Notes under the pieces: generated by a model
What the model was told of the DNA's origin: nothing
What the model saw: only the letters and a program-made list of their open reading frames with translations
The model's database searches: none
Program-made: the position numbers and the translations under genes
Origin: an uncultured Flavobacteriales bacterium
Lineage (GTDB): Bacteria; Bacteroidota; Bacteroidia; Flavobacteriales; UBA1820
Direction: 5' to 3'
Assembly: GCA_959608625.1 (NCBI GenBank)
Contig: CAUHQV010000004.1
Coordinates: 1 to 64,000, forward strand
Length of the DNA: 64,000 bases
Part shown: positions 34,710 to 43,868 of the stretch, piece after piece
Position numbering within the stretch: the stretch's first letter is position 1
Layout: every line of letters begins with the position of its first letter

Positions 34710-34744
34710 AGCACTTTTCCGGTAACAAGCATCCGGACTTTTAT

Positions 34745-34785
34745 AAATAAACAAAACCCCGCTTGATGCGGGGTTTTGTTTATTT
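34745..34785. terminator. Bidirectional terminator between SUFU-like and gtrA genes
   Basis: A perfect 18-bp stem (34745-34762 with 34768-34785) with loop TTGAT and T-rich arms. It overlaps the stop codon of the GtrA gene. Confidence 0.88.
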
Positions 34786-35209
34786 ATTCGAAAGTGTTCT
34801 TGATGCCTTTTTCGGTAGTCTTGATGATTTTGTAAGTGAACCGCTTGTTCATCACGTATTGGTAGAGCCCCGCCAGGATGATGGTGAATATCTTGGAGCC
34901 GATGTCGTACAGCCCTAGGTATTCTACCATAAACACCATCAGCGCGCTGGAGAAGGCCAATCCTACCCAAGCGATGGCGAAGAACATGAAGAAGCGGCGG
35001 AACAGCTTGTCCGGGGTGCGGAAATTGATCTTCGTGTTCATCAGGAAACTACAGAACAGTCCTGCGTTCACGCTGATCACATGGGCGGAGAGCACATGCA
35101 TTTCGGTATAGCGCATCAGTACATAAAATAAACAAAAATCGAGAACTTCGCACGAAGCACCGATGATCGTATATATGATGAAATGCCTGTTTTTTCCGAA
35201 AAAGCTCAA
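34784..35209 (-). CDS. GtrA-family membrane protein
   Basis: A ~141-residue protein with four hydrophobic helices of the GtrA family, which flips or helps flip polyprenyl-linked sugars across the inner membrane. 'FIIYTIIGASCEVLDFCLFYVLM' and the conserved 'NTKINFRTP...FKKFTYK'-type ends (here 'NKRFTYKI') are visible. The frame is open to 35278, but that part overlaps a terminator hairpin, so the TTG at 35209 is the more likely start; both are uncertain. Confidence 0.8.
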   Translation of the reverse strand: MSFFGKNRHFIIYTIIGASCEVLDFCLFYVLMRYTEMHVLSAHVISVNAGLFCSFLMNTKINFRTPDKLFRRFFMFFAIAWVGLAFSSALMVFMVEYLGLYDIGSKIFTIILAGLYQYVMNKRFTYKIIKTTEKGIKNTFE

Positions 35210-35266
35210 CGTATCCCGATTCTGTTTGAATTTTTTTCCAAAACAGACAAATTTACTTCTAAAAAA

Positions 35267-35295
35267 TAAACCCGGCAAAAAAATCGCCGGGTTTA
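35267..35295 (-). terminator. Terminator of the TonB/ABC operon
   Basis: A perfect 10-bp stem TAAACCCGGC / GCCGGGTTTA, followed on the minus strand by TTTTTTAG. 27 bp after the last gene of the operon. Confidence 0.85.
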
Positions 35296-35321
35296 GGGTA
35301 TTTTTAGGGGTTGATTTTCAA

Positions 35322-36548
35322 TCAGCGCCCTGCCGGAGGTACTTTTAGTAACAGGTACGCAATAAAACCGTACAGCCCGGTCACTGCCGTCACCAATGCC
35401 GGGAGGAGGAGACTCTTGTTTTTCCGGCGGCGGATCACCACCAGTACTCCTGCCAACACGATATTTAGGATGAGGGCTTTATACGAGATGTCCTCGAGGC
35501 GCGGATAGGCGTATTTGTCGTTGTAGGAAGTGAACGAGAGGCTGAACGGGAAGATGTATTCGGCTATCTTTCGGGCGGAGCCCGGAGCGAAATCCATTTG
35601 CCGGTCGCGGATCAGGGAATGGTCGTCCGAATCGATGCCATACCAGCGCACTTCGCTGTCCCCGTCGATGCGGATCGTCCAGTTGAACATATTGGCGATG
35701 ATCATCAGGCTTTCCGTTTCGGGATCGAAACGCTCGACCGGGAGCTTTACCAGATTGTAGTCCTTGTCGAGGGCGTAGAGATTGTGATTTCCGTCGGTCA
35801 GAAAGCCGAAGTACCTTTTGCTGCGGAACTCAGTGACAAAAGCATGGCGCATCCCCAGTGCCGGGTCGATGCCGGTCTCGCGGACGAAAGGACGCTCCTT
35901 GACCATCATCAGGCGGAATACCTTCCCGGCGCTGTCGATAAGGAGATAGCCATTGTCGTACTCCTTGCGGGTGGTCGGATTGCCATTTATCTCCACTGCC
36001 GGGAAAGCGAACCCCTTTTTCTCCATCGCCTCGGTGAAGAGACGGCTTTTTTCCTTATTTACGGTATTCGTAGCCATATCGATGAACTCGATGCCACGGT
36101 CGGTAATGCGGAACACATCGGAAGGCATTTCCAGATCTACCCGGCCGGACATACTTTCCAGCAGGGGATAGAGCCCCACCGAGCGGTTGTTGATGTCCGA
36201 AGGGGACGAACGGAACATGAAATTACCCGTCTGGATGTCTTTCGGGGTCATGGGAAGGCCCCGAAGGCTGTCCGGCATGCGGCTGTCCGCGATCAACTGG
36301 CGGAAATACAGTGTGGGGAGCATGCTATCGATCTCACTTTTGGTGTAGGTCTTTCCGTCCTCGTCGACCATTGCCAGGCCTTTGTCCCCGGAGGGAGCGT
36401 TGCTCAGGAACTGGTCGTTCACCTCGCTCAGCAGGGTGAAGGGGGCGGATTGCGTGTGGGGGGTGGCGAAACTGTACAGCCAGGGCAGTATCCACGCCAG
36501 GGCGGCTATTGACAGGAAGTACAGGAATATTTTACCGTATCGGGTCAT
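35322..36548 (-). CDS. DUF4857 domain membrane protein
   Basis: A 408-residue protein with an N-terminal membrane helix ('IFLYFLSIAALAWILPWLYSF'), a large soluble region and two C-terminal helices ('ALILNIVLAGVLVVIRR', 'LLLPALVTAVTGLYGFIAYLLL'). The central region ('YFRQLIADSRMPDSLRG', 'RFDPETESLMIIANMFNWTIRIDGDSEVRWYGIDSDDHS') matches the Bacteroidetes family DUF4857. The soluble part probably faces the periplasm and may form a beta-propeller. It is the last gene of the six-gene operon, 24 bp after the permease, and is always of unknown role. Possible accessory subunit of the ABC transporter. Confidence 0.82.
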   Translation of the reverse strand: MTRYGKIFLYFLSIAALAWILPWLYSFATPHTQSAPFTLLSEVNDQFLSNAPSGDKGLAMVDEDGKTYTKSEIDSMLPTLYFRQLIADSRMPDSLRGLPMTPKDIQTGNFMFRSSPSDINNRSVGLYPLLESMSGRVDLEMPSDVFRITDRGIEFIDMATNTVNKEKSRLFTEAMEKKGFAFPAVEINGNPTTRKEYDNGYLLIDSAGKVFRLMMVKERPFVRETGIDPALGMRHAFVTEFRSKRYFGFLTDGNHNLYALDKDYNLVKLPVERFDPETESLMIIANMFNWTIRIDGDSEVRWYGIDSDDHSLIRDRQMDFAPGSARKIAEYIFPFSLSFTSYNDKYAYPRLEDISYKALILNIVLAGVLVVIRRRKNKSLLLPALVTAVTGLYGFIAYLLLKVPPAGR

Positions 36549-36572
36549 TTTTTTCGTGTTTTAGTTCGTTGT

Positions 36573-37244
36573 TCAGTCCTGTGCCCCGGCTTTGAAACGC
36601 AGTACGGACAGCCAGGTAAATACGGAGAGGCTCAGGGTGATCCACAGCATCCAGGGCAGGAACCCGTTGTAGCTTTCCGGGTCGGATGAAATGTAGAACA
36701 TCCTCAGTACGGCCACGGCGATCAGCGCCGCTACGATTTTCATCCGGACGGTAGGTTCCGTCAGGATCCAGGCCCCCAAATAGTAAGCGGCCAATCCGCA
36801 CAAATACCAGGGGAGCATCGTCAGCAGGATACGGTCGGTCAGTTCGCGCGCCAGGAAGCTCCCGGTATAAAGCCCTATAGCCGATGCGCTGGCAGCAAAA
36901 ACAGCTACCAGAAGTACTGTGCCGAACATGAGCATGGTAAACGTCATCCGCATCTGCGACAGGGGCAGGTGCAGGGTCAGTTTCAGGCGTTTCTGGAGCA
37001 TTTCGGGCAGGAATTGGGCGACGGCCACAGCCAGTCCCACGGTCGGGAAAACGTATTGCATCACATCGACGAAGACCATATCGCGCCCGATCATCAACTC
37101 CCAGATGTGGGTCACATCCTTGATCGTGACGATGCGCGAGATGCGCATCAGGCAGTAAACGGTAAAGGCGGCCACGACGGCGACCATGCACAGGTAACAA
37201 GTCCGCACTTTCAGCCACTCCTTGAAAAAGACAGCTTTATTCAT
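36573..37244 (-). CDS. ABC transporter permease-like membrane protein
   Basis: A 223-residue protein with about six hydrophobic segments ('YLCMVAVVAAFTVYCLM', 'VFPTVGLAVAVAQFL', 'FTMLMFGTVLLVAVFAASASAIGLY', 'LLTMLPWYLCGLAAYYLGAWIL', 'IVAALIAVAVLRMFYI', 'LPWMLWITLSLSVFTWL'), the size and plan of small ABC-2-type permeases. It follows the ATPase by 19 bp and precedes DUF4857 by 24 bp. No substrate-binding protein is encoded, which favours export or membrane-lipid handling, but direction is not proven. Confidence 0.78.
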   Translation of the reverse strand: MNKAVFFKEWLKVRTCYLCMVAVVAAFTVYCLMRISRIVTIKDVTHIWELMIGRDMVFVDVMQYVFPTVGLAVAVAQFLPEMLQKRLKLTLHLPLSQMRMTFTMLMFGTVLLVAVFAASASAIGLYTGSFLARELTDRILLTMLPWYLCGLAAYYLGAWILTEPTVRMKIVAALIAVAVLRMFYISSDPESYNGFLPWMLWITLSLSVFTWLSVLRFKAGAQD

Positions 37245-37263
37245 CTTTCGGTTCGTTTTAGCG

Positions 37264-38154
37264 TTAGTATTTTCCCGTCAGGCCGATAAAGGCATCTTCG
37301 AGGTTGACCTTTTCGGCTTTCAGGCCGTCGAAAGAGATGCCGCTGCGCCGCAGGTAGTTCCCGACGTATTCTTCCCCTTCGAACGAAAAAGCTTCGCCGC
37401 TGTTCTTTATCACACCCGGGTGGTAGATACCGGGGTCGCCCGGAAGCTCGGTGTCCGGTTGTCCGGTGGTGAAGGTGTAGCGACGCAGGTTTTCCAGCAG
37501 ATAGTTCACAGGCTGCTGAATGAGGATACGCCCGTAGTCCATCATGATGCAGTCGTCTATCAGGCGCTCCATGTCGCTGATGATATGCGAGGTGAGGAAT
37601 ACCGTCTTATCTTCCGCCTTGGCGTATTCTTTCAGGTAGTCGATGAACAGGCGGCGGTAACCCGGGTCCAAACCCATCGAAAAGTCGTCCAGCACCAGCA
37701 GGTCGGGATCCTGCGCCAGGATAAGCCCGAGAGTCACCTGGGAACGCTGTCCGCATGACATGCGTGAGATGGGTTGCCCGGGGGCTACGTGGAGCTTTTC
37801 CATCAGCCCGTAGTAGGCGTCTTTTTTCCAGCGGGGATAAAAGGCGCTGTAGAATTTTTCCACCTGTCCGATGGTCATGAAACTATACTGTACGTGCCCT
37901 TCGATGAGTAGCCCGATGCGACGGCGCGTACCGGGATCCATGTATTTGATGTTTTCTCCGAAGATGAGACACTCCCCGGCGGCCGGCCGCAGATATCCGG
38001 AAAGGATATTGATGGTCGTGGTCTTGCCCGTCCCGTTCTTCCCCAGCAGCCCCAGTATCCGGCCTTTCGGCACGCTGAAGCTAAGGTTCTCGTAGATCAG
38101 CCGGGAACCGTAATAATGGGTCAGGTTCCGGCATTCGATGATGTTTTCCTGCAT
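37264..38154 (-). CDS. ABC transporter ATP-binding protein with variant Walker B
   Basis: A 296-residue ATPase. Walker A 'GKNGTGKTTTINIL' (residues 38-51), signature 'MSCGQRSQVTLG' (132-143; Cys replaces the first Gly of LSGGQ), Walker B 'DLLVLDDFSMGLDP' (151-164) with Asp157 where the catalytic Glu is normally found, and 'VFLTSHIISDMERLID' with the switch His. The ATG at 38154 is chosen because the protein begins there. Co-transcribed with the permease. The D for E change usually slows ATP hydrolysis in such proteins; it is not a frameshift or error. Confidence 0.9.
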   Translation of the reverse strand: MQENIIECRNLTHYYGSRLIYENLSFSVPKGRILGLLGKNGTGKTTTINILSGYLRPAAGECLIFGENIKYMDPGTRRRIGLLIEGHVQYSFMTIGQVEKFYSAFYPRWKKDAYYGLMEKLHVAPGQPISRMSCGQRSQVTLGLILAQDPDLLVLDDFSMGLDPGYRRLFIDYLKEYAKAEDKTVFLTSHIISDMERLIDDCIMMDYGRILIQQPVNYLLENLRRYTFTTGQPDTELPGDPGIYHPGVIKNSGEAFSFEGEEYVGNYLRRSGISFDGLKAEKVNLEDAFIGLTGKY

Positions 38155-38171
38155 GTATTTTGTTTGATGTG

Positions 38172-39710
38172 TTATAACGATACGGAAAGCCCCAGGGAGG
38201 CTCCCCATCTTTTGGTCCCTTCTTTCCCGAAAGCGTATCCGCCGGCCGCTTCTATTTTCAGCCCGAAACTTTTGACGGGCACGGTATAGTCCGCAGACAG
38301 GCTTACGCGGGTATAATCCTTTTTCAGATAGTCGTACAAGGGGATAAGCATATTTTGGACGACGATCTCGTCGTCCCCGGTGGGGGCGAGGAGGCTCGCG
38401 TCGGTATTGGCTTTGTGTTCGGCGGAAAGACGGGCCGAAAAACTGTTTTCTTTCCATGCCTTTCGCAGGCCGAAATTGGCCCCGAAACGGATGTCGGATA
38501 TTTCCATGTGGTACTGCGGCTGGGTGAATTTTTCTTCCCAACTGCTGAAACCGGCCTGTACGCCATACCACAGGCAGAACCGCTCGGATATGCCCTGCCG
38601 GTATTCCCCGTGCAGCCACCCGTTGGCTCCTGTGATCTTGTTCCGTAGCGTTTTGTTGAGAAAACGCCATACTTGTACGCCGGTCTGCTGATCGCTTTCC
38701 ACACGCTCATAGAGGCTTTCGTACCCTTTCTGCTGCCAGGCTTCCGCGGTCAGCGTCACCGTGAGGGCGGAGAGGCCCATCGTGCGGCGGTAAGCCCCGC
38801 GCAGCTCGGCCCCGATCCGCGAAGTGTTGAACGGGATACGGTTGTCCGATTCTTCGGTGTTGATACTACGATAACGGAAAGCCGCCGTCAGGTCGAAAGC
38901 GTTCTTCCCGCTTTTTTCCCATTGCAGCCCGGCCAGTACGCCGTCGCTGCGGTAATAGCGGGCGAAAGACGATTCCCCTTTGGAGAACATACGGTCGAAA
39001 AGGCCCATACCGCGCATCAGGTAAAATACGTAAGTCCGGCTCGGTTCTTTCACCGAAATGTTGACATGCTGCTTGTAGAACGTGTATTCCACAAAAGCGC
39101 CTATGCGTTGCGTTTCACTGAGGCGCAAAGTCCACCCCGGGTTCAGTACCAGGGTAGAGGTGGTGTTCTTGGGCCGGGGGTCGCGCGAACGGTGTGCCAT
39201 ATCGCCGGTGTATTCCACCCGCAGTCCGGCCGTATGGCGGCCGATATACCGGGAATAGCTGCCCGAAAGATGGTACGTCTCGTTCACATAATCGCCGCCC
39301 ACAACGTCCCCTACGATATAGGGATACAACATCCATACGTCGCTCACATCGGTCCAGCGGGTGTTCTTCCGGGTGCCGGTGGTAAAGGTCGCTTCGCCGG
39401 AAAAAATACTTTTCCCTTTCTGTACGCCGTATCCTCTGGCGTAGATGTGGAACCGGTTGCCGCCGTCGCCCTCGAACGGACTGTTGAGCCCATCGGAATC
39501 CCAATAGGAGAACGAGGCCGCCACTTCCGTCTGGGCCGGAGTATCCAGCGAACCGTACGAGGTAGGGTTTACTCGGTAGCCCTGCCTCCAGACAGGGGAA
39601 TCGAGGGTGTCCCGCGGGACACCCTCCGATTCCCCCAGGATCTGGGAGTAGGCGTTTACGGCACTGATGCCGGTAAACAGGACAACGCATGTAAGTTGTT
39701 TAAAAGTCAT
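38172..39710 (-). CDS. DUF6850 family outer-membrane beta-barrel protein
   Basis: A 512-residue protein with a signal peptide ('MTFKQLTCVVLFTGISAVNAYS') and many alternating amphipathic strands ending in 'KRWGASLGLSVSL', a terminal aromatic/hydrophobic beta signal-like end. The pattern matches the Bacteroidetes DUF6850 barrel family. It would sit in the outer membrane with the TonB receptor of the same operon. 17 bp before the ATPase gene, 1 bp after the DUF4876 gene. Role unknown. Confidence 0.82.
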   Translation of the reverse strand: MTFKQLTCVVLFTGISAVNAYSQILGESEGVPRDTLDSPVWRQGYRVNPTSYGSLDTPAQTEVAASFSYWDSDGLNSPFEGDGGNRFHIYARGYGVQKGKSIFSGEATFTTGTRKNTRWTDVSDVWMLYPYIVGDVVGGDYVNETYHLSGSYSRYIGRHTAGLRVEYTGDMAHRSRDPRPKNTTSTLVLNPGWTLRLSETQRIGAFVEYTFYKQHVNISVKEPSRTYVFYLMRGMGLFDRMFSKGESSFARYYRSDGVLAGLQWEKSGKNAFDLTAAFRYRSINTEESDNRIPFNTSRIGAELRGAYRRTMGLSALTVTLTAEAWQQKGYESLYERVESDQQTGVQVWRFLNKTLRNKITGANGWLHGEYRQGISERFCLWYGVQAGFSSWEEKFTQPQYHMEISDIRFGANFGLRKAWKENSFSARLSAEHKANTDASLLAPTGDDEIVVQNMLIPLYDYLKKDYTRVSLSADYTVPVKSFGLKIEAAGGYAFGKEGTKRWGASLGLSVSL

Positions 39711-39711
39711 T

Positions 39712-40962
39712 TTATTCCTTTACTTCGTAAGGAGAAAGCTCCTGGTTGGGGCGGAAGTCGTTCGACGAGTTGTTGGTATCCTGGAGGATATAACGCCCGT
39801 CGGCCGTTTTTTCTTTCACCTTGCGGGATACGCACAGGCCGGTGTAAGAGCCGCTTTCACCCGCATTTGCACCTACATAGGTATAGCCGGCATCCACCGA
39901 AGAGGGCAGCGAAGGATTATTCAGGGCCGATCCGTTGGGGGCCAGCTGTACGCCGTCGATGATCATTTCGGTAGGGATGGGGTACATTTCCTTGGACGTG
40001 CCCGAAGGGTAGATAATATCGGTCTTCAGGCTGTTCATAAAGGCGGTGATATCGCCTGTGGGACGCAGGATGAAGTAGGCCCGGTTGCTCTGTACCGAGA
40101 ACGAGTTGATAGTCTTGGAATAACCGTACAGGTTGATCATGTTGGGTACTTCGGGTACGTCTACGTCCAAAGCATGGTCGTCGTACCACTCGAAATCGGC
40201 CTTGGACATGTCGGATTTGCTGGACCCGCCGCTGGCCTCGGTATGATTGAGCCCCTGGCTGGCCACCACGAAGCATTTACCGGGCTGAACGGGGTGCTGT
40301 TTCCCGGTACCGGGTACTTGCAGCAGCATATCGGGAACCACCTTTCCGGGAAGCAGATTGCCCAGGTAGGATTGGTCCATATTGTCGTTGGTAAATTTGG
40401 ACGACATGGCGATAATCAGGCTGTCGGCATAGAGTACCTGGTCCGAGTTGTTGTACAGGGTGATGTACTGGTCGTACATATAGGCCTTTCCGGCATCCGT
40501 GCGGCAGCCGGAGGTATATACCTCTTTGATGACCCATCCGCCGCTTACCGTGGCGATCTCCGGGATCACAGGGGGCAGTACCACGCCGGCGCCTTCCACC
40601 GGCATCATGATGCTCTGGCTGGTCAGGTTGTACTGGTAAAGGGTTTCTTTGCCGTTGGCCTGGTACGTGCCGGAAACAGCTACGTTGTAGATGCCTTCTT
40701 CGACCTTGGCCTTGGCTATGCCTTGGGCGTCGGTCTTGACCGGGGTCTTAGCCTGGGTGGCGGTGTTGGTGAAGACCACGTCGAATCCGACAGCCGGATC
40801 GCCGGCCGAAGCCTTGGTGCCCGGGGTAACGGGTTCGGGCACTTCATTGGCCGGAAGGTTCACGGTAAGCGCCACATCCACCAGGGTGGGGGTGTTGTCC
40901 TTGCTGCAGCCTGCCAGAATGAGCAGGGGGAGCAGGAGCAGGGTAAATACGGTTTTTTTCAT
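39712..40962 (-). CDS. DUF4876 domain lipoprotein
   Basis: A 416-residue protein with lipobox 'ILAGC' (Cys19) and the DUF4876 sequence pattern ('GGWVIKEVYTSGCRTDAGKAYMYDQYITLYNNSDQVLYAD' region, then 'KQHPVQPGKCFVVASQGLNH'). The first 120 residues look like an Ig/carboxypeptidase-regulatory-type beta domain. The central part resembles a lamin-tail-like fold. Likely a surface or periplasm-facing partner of the TonB receptor. Lies 27 bp downstream of the receptor gene. Confidence 0.85.
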   Translation of the reverse strand: MKKTVFTLLLLPLLILAGCSKDNTPTLVDVALTVNLPANEVPEPVTPGTKASAGDPAVGFDVVFTNTATQAKTPVKTDAQGIAKAKVEEGIYNVAVSGTYQANGKETLYQYNLTSQSIMMPVEGAGVVLPPVIPEIATVSGGWVIKEVYTSGCRTDAGKAYMYDQYITLYNNSDQVLYADSLIIAMSSKFTNDNMDQSYLGNLLPGKVVPDMLLQVPGTGKQHPVQPGKCFVVASQGLNHTEASGGSSKSDMSKADFEWYDDHALDVDVPEVPNMINLYGYSKTINSFSVQSNRAYFILRPTGDITAFMNSLKTDIIYPSGTSKEMYPIPTEMIIDGVQLAPNGSALNNPSLPSSVDAGYTYVGANAGESGSYTGLCVSRKVKEKTADGRYILQDTNNSSNDFRPNQELSPYEVKE

Positions 40963-40989
40963 CTGATTATTATTTATTTAGGATTAATA

Positions 40990-43725
40990 CTAAAGTTTGA
41001 TCTGCATTTCGGCCCCGAAGAACGGCACGACCCACCGCCGAGTTTCGGTATTGAGGTTGGTGCGGTAGCGGGGGTTGTAGTCCCACAGGCGGTTGACGAA
41101 GAACGAGGCCTTGAGGTTTTTCCCGATCTCTTTCGACGCCTTGAGATTTAGGCTGATCGATACCGGGCTTTTGTTCGGTTGGAAATACCCGTCCGAAAAG
41201 CTGAGTATGATGCTCGAGAATTGCGGGTCGGAAGCCATTTCCGGCAGGAACGGCCGCTCGATGCCGTCCATGCTGATGTACGAAGTGGGCAGTCCCGAGA
41301 ATTTCTTGGACCAGCTCCGCGAGAACCATACCATCTGTACCATCGCCGAGAAATAGAGTTTAAAGCGCGGGATATGGGTATTGAGCCAGATGTTGGTGTT
41401 AAACTGTTCCCGGAAGGTGCTGTAATCCCAGTCGTAGATGCCCACGTACGGGTAGGGCTTGCCCATATAAAGGCCGCCCGGGTATTTCTGCATAGGCAGG
41501 CTGTTGTCGTACAGAGAGCGGTAATAGGCCCCGTTGATGGTCACTGAAGTGCGTATTACGGGTATTTCGGGAATGGTGACGCTGTATTCCAGGCCGTTCT
41601 TGACCGTGCGCTCGCTGTTCATCGGAGTGGCATAGCTCAGCAACAGGGTTGCCTCTTCGGTGTTGAAATCACTGAGCGAGGGCTTTCCATCGACCGGCTC
41701 TTTGAGTGTCGTGTATTTGGTGTACGGGAACGAATAGTAGCGGGTCCGGTAGGCGAAACCGCTGGTGGACTCTTCGCGGAACGCGGTAAAGGAAAAAATG
41801 TATTTGCCCAGGGTGAAGTCCATCCCGGCCTCGTACTTGTTGTTCTTGTTGGGTTTGAGGGCCGGGTTCGTCCGGTCTGTGACCGAAGTGTTCGTCCATA
41901 GCACCCGGTTGGCTTCGGTCTGGGAATAGTAATTGAGTACGATCACGTCGTTATACGACTCCTGTGGATACAGGTAATCCAGCGTCGGCATCTTTACCTG
42001 CCGTCCGTAACCGCCCCGAAGGGCTATCGTAAGGGACATATTGCCCACGCTTACGGACGGAAAGGTCCAGGTGGCGTTCACACGGGGCTCCGGATATACC
42101 CGTCCCTGCAATTCGTATTCTCCGGGCAGGTTTCCCAGCATGGTCAGGCGGATACCGGCCGTAATGGCCAGGCGGCTGCCCCCGATAGGGGCCATGAATT
42201 TCTCTTCGGCGAAAAAGGCCGTACGCACCATAGCCGGCACATCGTTGTACGGGCGCGGACGGGATGCATAGGTAGAGGTAGGATAGGGTGGGAAGGCGGC
42301 GTCATACAGCATCCCGCGGCCCAGGTTTTTGTCTATGCCGGTCTCCAGGCCCACCATCAGGCGGTTGGTCGTCCTTTTGGCCGTAAAGATGTTCACCGCG
42401 TTTAGCTGGGCGAAGAAACTGAAAGGCTGGTCTTCGTTCTTGTAGTGGGACAAGTATTGGGCCGGCAGGTAGGCGCCTTCGTGCTCGCCGGGAGTGGTGG
42501 CTGTGGGGTAAGGTATTACCCCGTTGGGGGCTACGATCATATCGCGGCGCAGGATGCTGGAGGTATAATCGGCCGATACGACCAGCTCCATATGGTTTAT
42601 CGCTTTGGTATTCACGTCCCACAGACCGTTGTAAGTGAGCATGAACCGGTTGAACGAAGCGCTGTACTTGTCTGTCTTAGGGGTCAGGTCCGGGTCGTTC
42701 TTCTGACTGTCCAGCGTCCCGATATAATAAAGGGTGAGGTTGTTGGCCAGACTTCCTCCCAGGAAGGCGGATTTTTTGGTGTAATTGGCTTGGAAAGAGA
42801 TCCGGGTGTATTTTTCGAGGTTGTCGCGCACATCGGGCCGCCCTTGTGTCACGTCCAGTCCCAGGTACAGCGATCCGGATTTTTTGCCCAAGCTGAATCC
42901 TTTACCCACGTAGAGCAGTTTGTTTAGCGGGTCGGCTTTGATACGGATACTCAAGGGAGCTACACCGGATTTGGGTTTGAGGATAACTACCCCGGAGGAC
43001 AGGTCGCCGTATTTGACCGAGGAAATACCCTGTACAACCTCCACCTGCTCCATGTGGTCGGTGGATATTTGCCGAAGGTCGACCCCTCCGCCCACTGTCG
43101 AACGATCGCTGGCCTTATCGTCCGGCAAGCGGAACAGGGTGGCATTATTGGACATAGGGGCCCCGTTGGAAATGATGGCCGTTCCGAGGGCGGTATTGGC
43201 GTCGCTGCCGGCTTGCCGGGAGGCCATTTGTTCTTTCCCGCTTATATTGGAATCGGTGGATAAATACCCGGGAAGCAGTTGGAATATATCGCTCAGGCTG
43301 GAAGGTTGGATGTATTCCAGGGCGGCCTGGGTGATGGTAGACGAAGAAGTTCCGCTGGTGGGCTTACTTACCGCCATGACCGTCACTTCGGCCAGGTCGA
43401 GGGATTGCGGCTCCATCCGGATGTCGAGGCGGATATTTTCTTTGGCGTCCACTTCAAGGTTTACCGGGCTGTAGCCCAGGTAGCTGACCGTCATGTGGTA
43501 GGCACCGCGGGGAATATTGTGCAGCGCAAAGCGGCCTTTTTCGTCCGTGACGGTTACCAGCGACAGTTCGTCGATGCGTACCGTAGCGAAAACGATAGGC
43601 TCTCCGGTCTTTTTATCTGTAACGTGCCCTTCGACGGTTATTTTGTTCTGGGCGGACACTTCGCCTGGGAAGGCCGAAAACAAGAATACCGTAAGGAACG
43701 CAGTAAAAAATATTTTTCCGATCAT
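40990..43725 (-). CDS. TonB-dependent outer-membrane receptor
   Basis: A 911-residue outer-membrane transporter. Signal peptide ends at 'GEVSAQ'; residues about 28-115 are a CarboxypepD_reg-like domain ('VTDKKTGEPIVFATVRI...VSYLGYSPVNLEV'), then the plug ('SLDLAEVTVMAV...LSDIFQLLPGYLSTDSNISG...VEVVQGISSVKYGDLSSGVVILKPK'), then a ~680-residue barrel. No adjacent SusD homologue, so it is not a SusCD polysaccharide system. It heads a tight six-gene operon. The ligand is unknown. No riboswitch is visible in the 140 bp upstream. Confidence 0.92.
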   Translation of the reverse strand: MIGKIFFTAFLTVFLFSAFPGEVSAQNKITVEGHVTDKKTGEPIVFATVRIDELSLVTVTDEKGRFALHNIPRGAYHMTVSYLGYSPVNLEVDAKENIRLDIRMEPQSLDLAEVTVMAVSKPTSGTSSSTITQAALEYIQPSSLSDIFQLLPGYLSTDSNISGKEQMASRQAGSDANTALGTAIISNGAPMSNNATLFRLPDDKASDRSTVGGGVDLRQISTDHMEQVEVVQGISSVKYGDLSSGVVILKPKSGVAPLSIRIKADPLNKLLYVGKGFSLGKKSGSLYLGLDVTQGRPDVRDNLEKYTRISFQANYTKKSAFLGGSLANNLTLYYIGTLDSQKNDPDLTPKTDKYSASFNRFMLTYNGLWDVNTKAINHMELVVSADYTSSILRRDMIVAPNGVIPYPTATTPGEHEGAYLPAQYLSHYKNEDQPFSFFAQLNAVNIFTAKRTTNRLMVGLETGIDKNLGRGMLYDAAFPPYPTSTYASRPRPYNDVPAMVRTAFFAEEKFMAPIGGSRLAITAGIRLTMLGNLPGEYELQGRVYPEPRVNATWTFPSVSVGNMSLTIALRGGYGRQVKMPTLDYLYPQESYNDVIVLNYYSQTEANRVLWTNTSVTDRTNPALKPNKNNKYEAGMDFTLGKYIFSFTAFREESTSGFAYRTRYYSFPYTKYTTLKEPVDGKPSLSDFNTEEATLLLSYATPMNSERTVKNGLEYSVTIPEIPVIRTSVTINGAYYRSLYDNSLPMQKYPGGLYMGKPYPYVGIYDWDYSTFREQFNTNIWLNTHIPRFKLYFSAMVQMVWFSRSWSKKFSGLPTSYISMDGIERPFLPEMASDPQFSSIILSFSDGYFQPNKSPVSISLNLKASKEIGKNLKASFFVNRLWDYNPRYRTNLNTETRRWVVPFFGAEMQIKL

Positions 43726-43868
43726 CTTTGTCGCCGCGCGAAGGCTGTGGCTATTCTACGCGAGCGATTGCAAAGGTGCAAAGGGTAAAGAATCGTTACA
43801 ATCCCCCATTTTGGGTAAAACAGGGGGCGGATATCCTTATAATTTGTTAGAAAGGGGAATCCCGGAGG

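Noticed and set aside
39667..41151. 494-codon frame antisense to the DUF4876 gene
   Set aside because: Overlaps a lipoprotein gene with signal peptide and family match on the other strand.
43726..43868. Cobalamin riboswitch upstream of the TonB receptor
   Set aside because: The gap is only about 140 bp and shows no B12-box-like sequence or multi-stem structure.
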